The position numbers and the translations under genes were made by a program. A stretch of DNA of 64,000 nt from Volvox africanus (taxonomy: Eukaryota; Chlorophyta; Chlorophyceae; Chlamydomonadales; Volvocaceae): contig BSDZ01000094.1 of assembly GCA_030268105.1 (NCBI GenBank), positions 4,994,501 to 5,058,500 on the forward strand, written 5' to 3'. This document shows, piece by piece, positions 1-13,957 of the stretch. The notes beneath the pieces are model-generated. The model saw nothing but the letters and a program-made list of their open reading frames with translations. It had not been told where the DNA came from and did not search any database. Position 1 is the stretch's first letter, and each line of letters begins with the position of its first letter.

Positions 1-3000
1 TCAGCTACAACCGCTTCTGGGACCACACCATGTTGCAATCTGTCACAGGCAGGCTATCGTATTTTAAAATTGAGGTACGTCTTCGGTATGATGTTCAAAA
101 GCTAGGTGAACCCTGGTCGCGAAGGTAGGGCGTGATCGTAAGGCGTGATGCACGTTCAACTCTTCGCCTAATCGTGCACGCAATCATTACCTAAACAGAG
201 GTGAAAGTGCAAAATTGTAAACCTCCTTGTAGGTTTCAGCATATGATCGGCTCATCTTGCACACTCGCCCACCCTAAACTCCCATCCGACAGACCATTGC
301 CGCGGACCTAGGGAGCATGGACCATGAGACTGCCTCGCCCGCAGAGAAAAGGGCCGCACACAGGTTGCAGTAAAATGATACCTGAGGTTATAGCATTTGC
401 AACTCTTTTTATCCTCAACCGAACATAAACGCAAAGCTGAAAACTACGAAACTCCCATGTTGTTAACATAATCCATCAGGAAATTCAAAACTCAGTAAAA
501 TGCTGTCGTTTATGGCTTGGGGCTCCCTTATGTTGGATTCCTGTGCCCGGTGCCGTTGTATAGTTCACACGCTTTCGGGTTGTGTTGTATTCCGCTATGT
601 GCCGCTTCCGGTATGGGCTGCTTTGGCGTGCTTTGGCCCCAATCCAATTACAGCTAGTGCACTGGCGCGGCTGCTTGAACCCCCTGATCAGTTGGATTGC
701 ATAAGGCTCATACGTCCTCGCGAGAGAGGCATTCGTACAAAGGGGTTTGAAATGCACAAACACACAACCTTGATTCCCATCTGACGCACTAAGAACGCTG
801 GAAGGTTTGAAACTCCTAACGGAGCTGCAGAAATCGGATAAAAACAACAAAGGGTTAATATATATCCTCTAAACCATAAAAAGCTTAGCAAGGCATAATC
901 GCGGCCTAGGTTCCAGGACAACTCGCAACTCATTTCCTCATGCTATACTGCCCCGTGGTGCTCCGTTGCTAAGAGATCCAATACGCACCGGCACGGGCCG
1001 GATCCCCTTGTTTACCAGGTTTTACAACAAGCTGCTGCACCTGGTCAGTCTGATGTTCGGTCTTCTGGTCAAACATCTGCGAAGAGATTTCGACCAGTCC
1101 ACCATGTATACGCACGATATGGCGGGCAAGCCACCTTACATGGTATGTTGCCCCCAGGCCCAGCGTTCACGTGTGGTACAGTATCCAGGATCACTGCCGC
1201 CTTTTTGCTGCGACAATGCGGTGCATTCATTATCGCGCCAAAATGTACTTGTTCACATCATCTCGTGAACAGCCCCTGATGACAACGTCATCTGTCATGA
1301 CGATGATCCATGATTGCGTGAACCCGGTCCCCCCGAACCACAAGGAGATATAGCTCTCCCTGCTCTTTCAGGACTCAAACGAGGCGGTGCGCAGCTGGAG
1401 CCGCTGGGAGGTCTTCGTGGCGCGTGTAATAGCCCTGAATGATCTCTTCGAAATCCATAACCCGCAGCAGTAAGCCGTACCTCCTTCAGGGGCATAATGT
1501 ACGACGACGGCCAGAGGCCAAGGCCGGTCTCTGGCGGGCCTTTTGCCCCTTTGCTGATTCGCTGTAACCAGAGTTCTTGAGGGATTGTTCTTCAGCTGCC
1601 CACAGTCACGACACACGTACGAGCCGTGTTTCTGTGTGCTGTTCAGGTTTTGGACTTTGGTTTTGAAGGAGGGTTCTGCTTCTTCTCTTTAAATGGAAGC
1701 CCTTTTGTAACTGGATTTAAGCAAATGGATCTGAATTGGCGGTTTGTGTTCTCTCCAGGCAGGCTGAGATTCCAGTGATTGGGGGACTCAGCGCGGATGA
1801 GCGCATGCGGCTAGCAGACTTGGTGCCTACGCCGGCGATGAAGGGTATGGACACGGGGTCCCTGGCCACGAGTAACGGTATTCATTAAGGCCTGGGGGAA
1901 AAGACGGGGTGTCGGAGCAGTTGCGGACGGTTGAGGGGTAGCGAGGGGGAGTTTGGCCAAATCTTTAATGATATCGTCCATTGGAGGGTTGTGTTTTCCC
2001 ATGTATGTCCTCCGAGTGTTAGTTGAGAGAGAATGAGTAGGGATACATTTCTTCTCTTCCACTTAAGAGAAAATGATTTTCTTTCCCCTCGCTCGGGAGG
2101 GGGAACCCGACAACGCTAATTTCCCATCCGCTGTTGAGTGCCCCTTCCCCTTCCCCGCTGGCGTCGCCGGAATCACCGGTCTCCCGCAAGACGGCCTACA
2201 GGTTGCGGTGTGGTATTCAGCGGTGTGCGACCATATGCAGTTTTCGCTCATCAACCAGCTGTACATCACGTGAGGGTGGTATTCCGCCGCAAATGATTGG
2301 ATTGATGTATGGTTAGTCCAGGCTCCGCACCACTTCGTATCACACTTGATAACACTATGCCATACCGGATCGTACCGCACTGCACCGCACTGCACCGTGT
2401 CTCGCAGCATCGACTCTAACACACCACTCTGAAGCGCGGACCTTTTATAAGCTCTGGTCGTTTTGCTCCAAACCAACCCTCCTCCCCATCTCCTCCCAAT
2501 AGCCGCATCAAGGAAGGCGGCCTGCAGACGCACCCGCCGTTGGTGGCCCGTCTCGGTGGCATCGTGGAGGAGGGCATGGCGGCCTTCGGCTCCAAGCTGG
2601 CCTCCACCCAGTTCCCCTTCGCATGGGCGCAGGTGGGTTGTTTGTTGGTGATGGTTGTAAGGGAAGGGGCCGCTATTGCTAGTCCTGGCTAAGGCCCCCT
2701 AAGAACCCGTGCCCCTGGCTGACGATGGCGAATCGCTTAAACTGCAGGTCTCCACTGCCTTTGATGGCAGAATTGTTTTGAAGACCGAACGTTTTGGAAG
2801 ACAACTTTTATAAGGCATTCTATATATCATCTCTACGAGCGGTATCTTTCTGAACCTTGCCCTTTCATTTTACCATTGCCATTTTGAACCGTACATGGCG
2901 GCCAGTATATACCGCTAAGTTAGGTTTTCCAACTCGACCATGAAATGACTTCAACTCGCAGGTGGTTATGGCCTTCTTGGCAATTATGGTAGCGCTGTTG

Positions 3001-5180
3001 CCTTTCGTCGTCACCAATTTTGTTGACCAACTATGGATGGGCGTCGTGCTGTCGTTCATTGTTGTACTGACGTATTGGTCTCTGAACGAGGTGGCATCGG
3101 AGATGGAGGATGCCTTCGGATTCGGTACGTGGCACTGTTGGGACTGTTGGACTTAGTCCATGGCTGTACTGATTTAGTCCGGCTGTGCTGAGCGCCCGAA
3201 TCCCGCTCACCTGCCCGCCCACCTCCCCTTTCCCCCACCTCCCCTTTCCCCCACCTGCTCTTTCTGCATGTTTTAGATCCAAACGACCTTCCGTTGGCTC
3301 GCTACGTCTTCGACTTTAACCAGGTAACGTGTGTGATGCTGGATGTTCCCTAGTTCGTTAGGAGTCGTTGCTAACGGCATGTGAGAGACCCAATATCGCG
3401 ACAACACCGTTCTACATATTCCGCTCGAGCTTATGCGTTTTGTACTTATGCACCGCATCGCACCGCACCGCCGTTGCTTTTGCTGAAGAAAGATGATACT
3501 CATTTTACTAGTCGTACGAAACATGAACTTTCGTTTGCTGCACCAGTTATACATCACCTCTGCAAAACAATTGGTAAACGACACGCTATCATTGAATGTC
3601 GTATAAACTGTGCCGAACTCGCGAAGACTTGTATCGCCCCTGTTTTGTATCATGTGCTCCGGGGAAAAGCTGTGTGTCAGTGTGTGTGTGTGTATGTGAG
3701 AGAGAGAGGGAGATTCCGGTCGCCAACGACCTGCGTTCCCGCCCATTTTTAGTGAAGTAAACAGATTTTTGGTTTCGGATCCACCTTCCTGGCCGTATTC
3801 CTATCCGATTCTGCACCGTCTATATATTGCTGGTATTGTTCTCCCATTCCTTTCACTGACGCCATTAGTGCGTTTCTCCACTCGCGCACACACGCCTGCA
3901 CACACATGCTCCCGCGCAGGGCGTTTTAGCTTCCGCACACCAGCTGCGTCCTCAGTACTTTGACGAGCTCGATGCAGTGAGTACGGATCTGCCGTACACT
4001 ATGATAAAACTTAGCATATTGTTTTTTAAATTTTAAATTAAGATATCCTTTTGCTCGGCGACATGGGATAAGATATGTATATTGTAATATAGTAGACTGG
4101 TATATCATTACCGGCAGTCTTGTGTAGCATCCTATACTTTAGTTAGGAAGCACGCAGGGTCAGGTTGTACTTCGTGGGCTTCTGGGCGCAAAGGAGGCGC
4201 AGCATAAGCGAGGTAACACATGTGGTTCGTGCTCCATGCTTCACGTGTATTCAGGACCAGGCTCAGGCCATGCAGTTAGGGAGCGCCAAACCGAAGCTAG
4301 GGTTCATGCAGGAGTATGTCAGCGGCGGCGCCCCCGCCACAACCGGAGACACCGCCATCATTGCTTGTGATGATGGCCCTAGATGCGGCGGCGGCAATCG
4401 TGAGGGCGTGGATAGCGACAACGGCAAGCCCGGCCTCGGCCCTAGCGCCTTTAAAAGCGGTGAAAATGCTGGCAGTCGCCGAATCAAGGGCGACAATGGC
4501 AGTAGCACCAGCAACCGCAACAGCGGAAACTATCGCACCACGTCACCAGACGGCCCCTCGACTCCGTTGTACGTTGCAACTGAGGGACCTTTCGGAAACC
4601 GCCATCGTCGCGCAGCTACGCCACAGATGGGCGGTACTGTTCCCATGAGGTACGTACGTTACGGCCATTTACGGCATGACATCTGTACGGCGTGTGTCAA
4701 TTAGGAAACGCGGCTTTCACATGTGTTTTGCTCCCCACTCCCTCGAACCCTTCCGCCTGGCTTCCGGCCGCCTCGGCCTGTGCGCTCAGGTGGGTTGCCA
4801 GTGAGACCATCATCAACAGCAATGTCAGTGGCGACATCGGCGGCCCAACGGATATATCGGTACCTCAGCCTGCAGCTCCACTACAGCGTGCCGCCAGCAC
4901 CGCCGCGCAGCTGATGATGAGCCGACCGGCATCTGCTGGTTTGCCCATCTCATCTGGGGAGACGATGACCCACGCAGCGACCGTCAGCCCGGGCATTGCT
5001 AATACTACTGCCAGCATCGACAGAGTCCCCGGCGTTCCCGATGGTGGCGGCATCACCGAGGTTCTCACCGCCACAGCGGCGGTTTCATTTGAAACACCGT
5101 TCAGCAGAGAAACCAGTAGCAGCCGGCCAGACTCCGCGAGAGCGTCACGTAAGACAGCCGTGCTGCCCTTAATTAGCTAA
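1..5180 (+). CDS. Bestrophin-type anion channel (5' end outside window)
   Basis: Partial gene. Bestrophins form pentameric chloride or bicarbonate channels; algal members act in plasma, thylakoid or other membranes. Recognisable exons: 3 to about 31 (SYNRFWD), about 496-549 (AWGSLMLDS), 1019-1142 (LLHLVSLMFGLLVKHLR), 1372 to about 1410, 1763 to about 1845 (VIGGLSADER), 2503-2632 (KLASTQFPFAWAQ), 2962-3124 (two membrane segments, then EVASEMEDAFGF), 3277-3323 (DPNDLPL, the family's acidic signature, split by an intron), 3920-3976, 4255-4649 and 4790-5180. Phases match from 2962 to the end and between 549 and 1019. The joins near 31/496, 1410/1763 and 1845/2503 are uncertain. The last two exons add about 260 residues of Ser/Ala/Thr/Gly-rich tail with no recognised domain. 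Family assignment is firm; substrate and membrane are not shown. Confidence 0.85.
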
Positions 5181-6343
5181 AGGGTGCTTTTGAAATGGAT
5201 TTGGTGGTGATAAAAATTGTGCTTAGTTCATAACCGGAGTCGCAGTGGTGGTTGAGAAAGACGAAGATAGCTGGTGCACGTGGGGAAGGTGGATGTGGGC
5301 TCGGAGGCACGTGCATATGTATGTAGATATGCACATTTGCACCGGCGGGGTACGAGTGCTTGGGGTCTTGATGTTGTTGGTTGTTAGCTCAGGAAGTGGT
5401 CCCAAACCCACAAGTTCAAAATCGATTGACAAAAAAGGTTACGCGCCACTACGCTGCTAGCTGTGCGCGTTACATACCGTGACGTATGCGATGCTGCCAT
5501 CGACGAAAATGCAGCATGGTAACACAAGTGCTCTCACAGACACTCATCTTCAAAACGACCGCATCCCTCTTCCCCCTCGAGAATACCTCCGGCCATGATT
5601 ATAACTCGTCTTGAAAAAACTACTACCCATGGAGGTATGAAAGTGCCTATTGTGTACTCCTTTGCGTACTTACCGTCGATTCTTCCCCCTCTATCTTTTC
5701 CTTCCCTCACACCATTATTAGTTTTAGTTTTAGTTTTGATCGTCATCCTGGCAAGTGGTAACTGAGCCACATCAAGTTTCCTACCAAATTCATCCCAGCG
5801 AGCTCAAACCTGCAAGCACAACGGAAGCCGCGACGGTAAACTGGCTACACAGCACCCACCCCTTCAGACCTTCTTTCCTCATTCGCCTTCCAAGCCCCCT
5901 GTTTTCGAGCTCCGACTTTCGAGTTGAAAAACTCCAAACGGATCAACAGCACATGACCGCAAGTTCCTTGCAAGCTCACGACGTATTATCCGCACGCCAA
6001 AAAGTCTCCTTCTACTCCATCCACACAGACGCAGATACAGGCTCACAGCCACTTTCTTCACATGTGAAGCGGCAGACCACATCGATGACCCACGCACATC
6101 TGTCTATGTAGTGCGTATCTATATATCTGGGCGCAGCTTCTTGGGAAAAGACAGCCCGCATTCCGTTGTGCCCATCCCAAGCTTTGGCTACAGTTCTCCG
6201 GCTACAGTAGGAAGCCACCTGTCACGCGCTCAGCGGCCACATCCACACATTTAACCCCTTGGCAATAAACCTGATCTGGTCACAGTCTTTTGGATGGGAG
6301 ATCGCTTCCTCGCGCGCCTTTGTTCGTACAAAATCGCAGCTCC
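5181..6343. other. Convergent intergenic region, bestrophin 3' / GLYR1 3'
   Basis: Lies between two converging genes and presumably holds both 3' UTRs. No TGTAA signal is seen close to either stop. A short TTTTAG run (about 5714-5737) and pyrimidine-rich stretches are present. No coding frame is supported. Confidence 0.5.
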
Positions 6344-7704
6344 TTATTTCTGGGTCGCCTCGTACACGGCCGCAAAGTCCTCATCCCCGTGCCCCTTCGC
6401 CTTGGCGTTCTTGTAGGCCTCGTTAGCAGCGGCCGCCACTGGCAGTGATTGGTTCAGGGAGTCCCCAAGTGCCAGGGCCAGACGTAGGTCCTTCTGTTGG
6501 TGCTTGAGAGGGAAGGCAGGTGGGTAGGAGCGGTTCATGATAGCGGGGCCCTTGAGGGCGAACATCGGGTTTGCCATGGCGCCCAGGCTGAGAATCTCCA
6601 GTAAGGCTGACTGCTCCAGACCGGCCTTGTCTGCGAGCGCCATGCCCTCGCAGAATGCACCCATCATGGCACCCATGATCATGTTGACCACAAGCTTCAT
6701 GCGAGCGGCTGCGCCGGTGGCGCCTAGGTAAAAAGACTTCTTGCCCATGACATCGAAGGCGGGCTAGGGGAAAAGGGCGGGCGGAAAAACGGGGCGGTGG
6801 CGATTGTGGATTAAAAGGCGCGGATATGGGTTCCGGGCGGCATGCAACGTGCATGAGGGAAAAAGAAGGAAGGTATGTAAGTACTAATAGTAACGATAGG
6901 CGGGATTAACCTGCAGGAACGCGATTGCAAAGGTTAAGCGCGAGGACAGGATGACCTGTAAGGCGTGATGCACGTGCGGACCTATAAGGTCCGTGAATGA
7001 TATGGCATCTTCCTATAGTTTTACGAGGAATCGTGGCGTCAGAGTTCCCAAGTGAATTGCTATGAGGCGGCGTCTCCTAGCTATTCATCATGGTGCTTCA
7101 AACCTTTTCCAACGTCAGGGACAGATGCCATGTATGACCGACCTGCACGAGATCATACAGATCCTTGTCGCCCCCGCCCATGATAATGAGCTGTCCGTCG
7201 ATGGCGGGCTTCTTGCTGCCCGAGACGGGACCCTCGACAAACTTGCCGCCCTTAGCGGTAATGGCCTCGCCAATCTTGGCCGACGTCGCCTCATCCACAG
7301 TGGACATATCCACATACCTGAGGTCGCACAAGATGCCAAGTGTAGGTTGTTGATGTCTCAGATTGTCATCACCTGGAAAATTGCGATGCGACGACTAACC
7401 GACTTTTTGCTCACCCCTTGCCAGGAACAATGGCGGAAAGCACGCCATTCTCGCCGAACACGGCGGCCAAGGCCGCGTCCGGATCAGCGAGCATAGCGAA
7501 AGTCACGTCGCAGGACTCCACAACGGCTGCAGGAGTTTCCGCGCACTGCGCACCCTCGGATACAAGCGCCCCGCACTTAGCTAGCGTCCGGTTCCATACG
7601 GTCACAGAAGCAAATAGGCCGCTCTTCAGCAAATTGCGGGCCATGGCCTCTCCCATGATGCCCAACCCGAGGAAGCCGACGCGCGTCTTGGTAATCTCGA
7701 CCAT
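6344..7704 (-). CDS. GLYR1: Glyoxylate/succinic semialdehyde reductase, GLYR1-type
   Basis: Predicted NADPH-dependent reductase of the beta-hydroxyacid dehydrogenase family. It would reduce glyoxylate to glycolate and succinic semialdehyde to gamma-hydroxybutyrate. Three exons (7704-7415, 7317-7143, 6763-6344), all GT-AG and in phase, give 294 residues; plant GLYR1 is close to 290. Visible features are the dinucleotide fold GFLGLGIMG (Gly13, 15, 18), the substrate loop GPVSGSKKPA around residues 130-139, and the catalytic Lys178 with Asn182 in GAAARMKLVVNM. There is no N-terminal extension before the Rossmann fold, so a cytosolic location is inferred, as for GLYR1 rather than the organellar GLYR2. 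The start is the only ATG directly before the fold. It is divergent from IFT56, sharing about 1.1 kb of upstream DNA. A related hydroxyisobutyrate-type dehydrogenase is less likely given the KKPAIDG loop. Confidence 0.9.
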
Positions 7705-8810
7705 TTCTCCGCAATTTCTGGAAGAGTTACAAAATCAATTTTGAAAATGCTAACTTTATATTTTTAGCCTCGACTTTGGAGTGCCATTCTGTGTGCATGG
7801 AAACGGGGCCAACGGTCACCGACCGATCACATGTCACATGGGCGTAAAAAGTTCCCAAATCCCAATTTGACATATTGGGACGAAGACAACTAGATGGAAT
7901 ATATTTCATATGAATACAAAAATTATCTCCTACCTATTACTTACATTGAGGCTTTAACCTTTGTCGGCGTATTTCCGTTGGCACGCTGTCAGCATGACAT
8001 AACTGTTTTAGTGCCTTTGTAATTACCTTGGATACAATGAGATAAATTGACACCTGTTCAATGGCATGGAGGCCTTGGGACGGGATGTGGCCAAGTGTGG
8101 CGTGGCGGAGTAGTAAAGGCACTCCTCAAGGGCCGGAAGGAAACACTGTTTGGCTGCTGCTGTCGGGTTCACAGATAAGAATGATGGCAGCAGCTCCTGC
8201 TAAAGACATATAAAACTCTCCAGAACGGCGATCGCTTGCAAAATTACAGTTATGGAAACCGTGGTCAAGTACGACCATGGGGAAGTCGTGCGTCGAGCAG
8301 TTGATGGCGAACAGGGGTGATGCCAGATATCATTGCCGATACCGTTATCTAACAACGTCGATTGATCCTTGCGGCAAAGCTGAATGTGATCTGGTGAACG
8401 TGTCCACTGACGAACATGGAGGTATGGACAGGTACCTGTAGTACCTGTTAGTACGCTGTATATTCCCTGTATGTTGTCGATGAAAACCGTTTCTTGATAC
8501 CCGAGGATGCCACCAACCAGGATTGATATCCAATATGCTGGGCATATGGCTAACTCGCGTGGGCACCTATCTATCTGGGTCGTGGTCTGCACTGCCTGCC
8601 GTACCACAGTCCGTAAGAACCTGTACCCAAATCCTAACGCTGCACATGTGCATCGTCATCTGAACGCAAATGAAGGCGCTGAAAAAATAGCCTTGGAACT
8701 CATTAAATTTTTCTTAATAGTTTCTAAGTTCTGGCTTGACCTTTGCCATCTTCCGCTTAGACTTACGTTGAACATCTGTCGGCGGGCGCATCTCTGTACA
8801 TTGACTACAA
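7705..8810. promoter_or_regulatory. Divergent promoter region GLYR1 / IFT56
   Basis: About 1.1 kb between two start codons on opposite strands, so it should hold both promoters. I see no clear TATA box or named binding motif and no supported coding frame. Confidence 0.4.
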
Positions 8811-11800
8811 ATGTTTTATAGCAAGTCGAGACCACAGCATGCGGCCCGCACGAACGTCGCGCAGGTCCGCGGACAAGAATGGATAGTTCCATGGACGTTC
8901 GTTGCAGCATCAATTACTTTTTTGTGGGCGTCGTGCAGGCGCAGCAAAGTGAAAAACCAAAGGTGCCAGAGCTTGAGGAATTTCTAACGAAGCGCGACTA
9001 CCTTGGAGCAATTGCACTGCTATCCTTTCGACGACATGCTAATCGTCATGACGTTAAGAACTTAGAGTGGTTAGCATACTGCTATTTTCATTATGGAGAG
9101 CACGATAAGGTGGGTTCCCGCTGAACACATGCAGTCGAGTACAAAGCCATTTCCAAATATCTGCCACCAAGGAGTCCGTCATATCGCTCACAGGCACTGG
9201 CTATCTACAAGGAGTTATTGACACATGATGACCCGGATCCCATGTGCTATGTGTACTCAGCGGCGTGCCATTACTACATGGGAATGTACAAGGAGGCGGA
9301 AGAGATCGCGTCACAGGTGCGAATGTCACCACAAATCTGGGGGCATGCTACTAGTTCACACGGCTTACGTTCACTGGCCTGCGCCAGTACACCATGCCAT
9401 GACTTCTTACAGTAATTTAGCCCATCCCAACTATCGACGTTTGTCCCCTTCCGCCCGGCAGGGCCCCAAATGCCCGCTGCGAACCCGCATTTTGTTTCAC
9501 AGTGCGCAGAGGCAGGGTAACGACGATAAACTGATGGCTCACCACGGGCAGTTGACGGACTCGATTGAGGACCAGCTCACGTTGGCGTCCATCCATTACC
9601 AGCGCAGCCATTTCCAAGAGGTGAGCCGCAGCCGACCCTTAACACCATTATCCTCATCTTCGGATGGGTTTCAGAGTCCTGGGGGAATGGCATGCTGGAG
9701 AATTAATAGGCAAAACGTGTGCAAAACCTGAGTTGCTGCGGGCTGGTACTTCATAGCTCTGCTCACTTAGGCCGGCGGTTTGATTGATGACCCTGGCGGG
9801 AGGGATTGCCCTGGGCTCTGGACGGTGTCAATACGGCAGCCAACACGGCTTCTTCGGCTGATTGTCATGGCGCTACTGTGGACGCCCGTCATATCATGGC
9901 TGTCGGCGTTAGTCGAGTATGGTGGCTGTGTCTTGTATGCGGTTCTGAGCGCCCCATGGGTATCAGGCTGGCTACAACTCTGGCCGGGTGATATTTGGAT
10001 CGAGGGTGACGCGACTGCTAATGGTAATTGATATTGCATAAGGTTATCAGGACGCTGGAGCTCCATCGCACCCACCGGGGCTCTATCAGGAGGGCGCCAT
10101 GCAAGAGACCATCGCGGGGCTTCCGCCACGGGCCATAGGCAAGCGTCGTCGCAGCTTCCTGCAACCCCAGCTGCGATGCCGGTCCAATTTCTTCTATAAG
10201 AGCTCCCTATATATAGAGCCCTCCTTATCCGCTCCCTGAGGCGCTCGTTCTATTCTCCATTCACTCTTTCACCACTCCGCAGGCCACGGACATCTACAAG
10301 CGGTTGTTATTGGAGCACCGTGACTACCTGGCACTTAACGTGAGCACTTACGATGGTATTAGAAATCCAGAGACCTAAGCACAGTTTTAGGAATGCAAGT
10401 TAGCAACTTTACCATGAAGAGCAAAGAGGCACGTGCATTTTGGGGAGGTTGGGGAAAACAGCAGGATATGCTATGGGAACCTCCTCACGGGCGCTGTGCA
10501 CGCCGCAAATTATCTGATAGTTGGATGCTGAAATGCGATGTACATGGGCGCTTGATGCTGGTGTACAGCCGTGGGCCTGACAATGCGAATGGGGTTAGGG
10601 GTCGTGATGTCGTGCGGTGCCGTATGCTCCGTCCCTACCATGTCGGGGTGCATTTCCATATTGTATGTGTGGCGGATATATATATGATCTGTGGGCATTT
10701 AGGCATGTCCCGCACCAAAAACCTTCATCCCAGGTTTACGTGGCGCTATGCTACTGCAAGCTGGACTACTACGATGTCAGCTTGGAAATCCTCGGAGTCT
10801 ATCTGAACGCCTTTCAAGATAGCGCCATTGCCGTCAACCTGAAGGTGCGCGGCGGAAGCGCACATGCACCACCAAGCAGAGAACTTTATTACAAGGCAGT
10901 TGTCACACTTTTCAGATTACAACCGCCCTGTATATTCTTATTTACCCCTGAAGAGGATTGGGCATTTCTACGGACTGAACCCGGTCGCAAGAACCAACGA
11001 AGCCACCACAGGGGCTGCGCAACCACAAGGGGATTACATGAGGAAATCGCAGATGTTCATCAAAATGCAGTTCTGCTGTATTCCGCCACTCTTTTTAGCT
11101 GGTGCACAACCCCCCAGAGCTCACTCCGTCTCGTTCCCCGCTCCTTCGCTCATCCCTGCGCCCCTGCCCTGTCCCCTGCCCGCCAGGCATGCAACCACTT
11201 CCGCATGTACAATGGCAAGGCGGCGGAGGCAGAACTCAAATCGCTTGCGGAGCTCAGCGGCGGGCAGCATCTGGACCACGACCTCATCCGCCATAATCTC
11301 GTGGTGTTTCGAGGGGGGGAGAATGCATTGCAGGTGCGTGTAAACGTACGCGACGCATGACTTAGTTAAAGGGACTGGGATGAACTGGACAGCCTATCAG
11401 CCTATCACACCACAGGGACTCACTTCTTTGTGGTGAGCCTGATGACCACCGCTGATGGAGTTGTGTGGTGATGTGGTCGAGGGCGTGAAATCCACTGGAC
11501 ATTTTATGACGGCAGGCGGGCGGTTTTTATGCGTCCATTTTCGTGCCGTGTTTTCATATCCCCCTGTCAGGCAGGTGCGACGTATATTGCGGGTGCTAGG
11601 GGAGGTACGATGCGCAGCGGACCCGGGGTTCTTCGCATTATCCCGCGATACTGATGGCTGAAGCTTCGCTTTGTGACAAGCCCGGAAACCTTACCTCACT
11701 AAAGCGCTCCGAACCTGAGTATTTACCCCTTTACTCGTATACCCCGACCCCTTCCCTCGTTCGTCTCACCTCTCCCAGGTCCTACCCCCCCTGGGCGATA

Positions 11801-13957
11801 TTCCGCCCGAGGCGCGCCTCAACCTGGTCATCCACCACCTACGTCACCACGAGATCGGGGAGGCCTATGGTTTGATCAAGGACATGGAGCCATCCACGCC
11901 GCCCGAGTTTATCCTCAAGGTATCCTGTATAAAAAATCCATTGTCGGTGTTTTCGTTACTGCACTGAGCTGTACATGGGCTGGCATGCCAAGTTTTGATA
12001 ACGCTCACGCTCCTTTTGCACTGACAGGCTCGCACTGCCAGACTCGCGCAGTGAGTTGTATGTGACCACGTGAAGGATGACATGTTACCCGGACCGGAAG
12101 TCAGGACGTAAGAAAGCCGTATTGGTATTGCACGCTGGCAAAGACCAGGAAGCTTGCCTCGCTAGACATGCCATGTACAGCCGCCGTGTTACCAAACTGC
12201 GCCGCTGACGTGGTGTGGCCTATCCAAGACCTTTTGTGTTAAAAAACCTCTGCACCTGGCTCTCCCCGACCTTCTTTTGCTGCTTCCTTCTACGTTGTCT
12301 GATGTCACCTCCTCAGCTACGTCACCACATCAACCCTGCCGCACCCCTTCCGCATTTATGTTAACACTTCTCTTCTGTGCTCCCTTCCTTGCTGCACTTC
12401 CACTGCCAATATTGCTCATCAGGCGGTGGTTCACGCGATGCTGGGCCAGGTAAAGGGTGATCCCGAGCACCTGAAGAAGGCGCAACAGTATTACCAGCTG
12501 GTTGGCGCCTCCGCATCCGAGTGCGACACCATTCCCGGTCGCCAGTGCATGGCCAGCTGCTTCTTCCTTCTCAAGCAGTTTGAGGACGTGCTGGTGTTCC
12601 TGTCGGTGCGTGGGGGGAACGAAGGAAGAGAGCTTGACAGCTTGACAGGGCACCACTAAGGATCATTGGGCAATCCCTGTGAGGGTAGTCAGCCACATTA
12701 CTTGAAGAGAACCTTTGGCTTGTATCCAGATGGCTCAACATTGACCCCAAATCCGTTGCGGTCGTCTTTCACGTTCGGATGATGTGTAGTCGATCAAGAC
12801 TTACTTTTTGAATGATGATGACTTCAACTGGAATCTTGGCATCGCCAAGTCCGCAACCGGGAAGTATAAGGAGGCGGAGGAGACCTTGTTGCAAATTCAG
12901 AATGACAAGTACAGGTGGGTAGCCGTGCAGTAGGAAGCAGGAATCAATATATAATCTCCCAATCAAGTTTGTCATGAATATTACTGAGGCGGCGAGTGAT
13001 AAGCCAAAGAATCAGGAAGTTGCATGTCAAGAACAAATCTCCTACTTTGCCCGCCTGTAGGAATGAGTACTGCTACCTTTCCTGGCTGGCACGCTGCTAT
13101 ATCATGAACGGCAAGAGCCGCCTCGCCTGGGAGCTGTACCTGCGGCTGGAGACCAACGATGAGTCCTACCAGCTGCTGCAGCTCATAGCCAACGACTGCT
13201 ATAAGATGGGCGCCTTCTACTTTGCATGCAAGGTGAGATATGTTAACGAGGCACCACGGGAAACTCGTGAGGGCTCCAGCATTCTGTTCTGAAGGGAACC
13301 GTTTGGTGCAGTAGTCCCCAACCCTACCTCAAATTTTCCCTTCCTTTGCTCCCACATGACAGTACGCTTCCGTTGTCCACTCATGGCATATGTCAACTGC
13401 CAGCCTACCTTTAAAACATAGGTTTACACCCGCGCTTCCTGGATGTTGCCCTTATACTCTAGCATGATGCCACGTGTCCTGCCCCATGCCCGCTCTTAAC
13501 TTTAGGCATTCGACGTGCTTGAGCGGTTGGATCCGGCCCCGGAGTACCTGGAGGGCAAGAAGGGCGCGGCGTGCGGCGCCTTCCAGATGATTGTCGCCGG
13601 CAAGGAGCCCAAGGTGCGCGCTGCTGCGAGATGACGTATTCCGTGATGGATGCCATGAAGTTTCAAACTGTTGACAGGATAGGAACCCCCTATGATTTTG
13701 AAAAAATGGGTTTCGAGTGAAGCCATATGGGCGACGCGGGGAGCTGGGGCAACTCTCGATTTTACTTAATGTGCCGCCGACGGTGATTCCCCGATTCCAG
13801 CTGCATTGCATTTCATTGCCGTCCCAACTTCATCCCACTTCAGGACTCCCTTCGAGACATCATCACGCTGCTGCGCGGCAACAACAGCGCTGACCAGTGC
13901 GAGCCCATCGTGGCGGTTATGCGAAAATGGGCCAAGAACAACGGCGTTAAGCTCTGA
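8811..13957 (+). CDS. IFT56: Intraflagellar transport protein 56 (TTC26/DYF13), complete
   Basis: Subunit of the IFT-B complex. It is a tetratricopeptide-repeat protein needed to carry a subset of motility-related cargo into cilia. Thirteen exons: 8811-8864, 8939-9109, 9194-9316, 9462-9620, 10283-10339, 10734-10844, 11187-11333, 11779-11919, 12423-12605, 12790-12914, 13061-13232, 13506-13613, 13844-13957. All are GT-AG and all in phase, giving 554 residues, the same length as the human protein. Near-invariant blocks are visible, such as [83 protein letters not shown] and [13 protein letters not shown]. The start is set by a first exon (MFYSKSRPQ) whose phase joins the conserved [18 protein letters not shown] block. 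It implies a ciliated organism. No TGTAA was seen within about 1 kb after the stop. Confidence 0.97.

Noticed and set aside
7062..7744. Plus-strand frames of 108 and 144 codons
   Set aside because: They lie opposite the GLYR1 exons, which carry clear family motifs.
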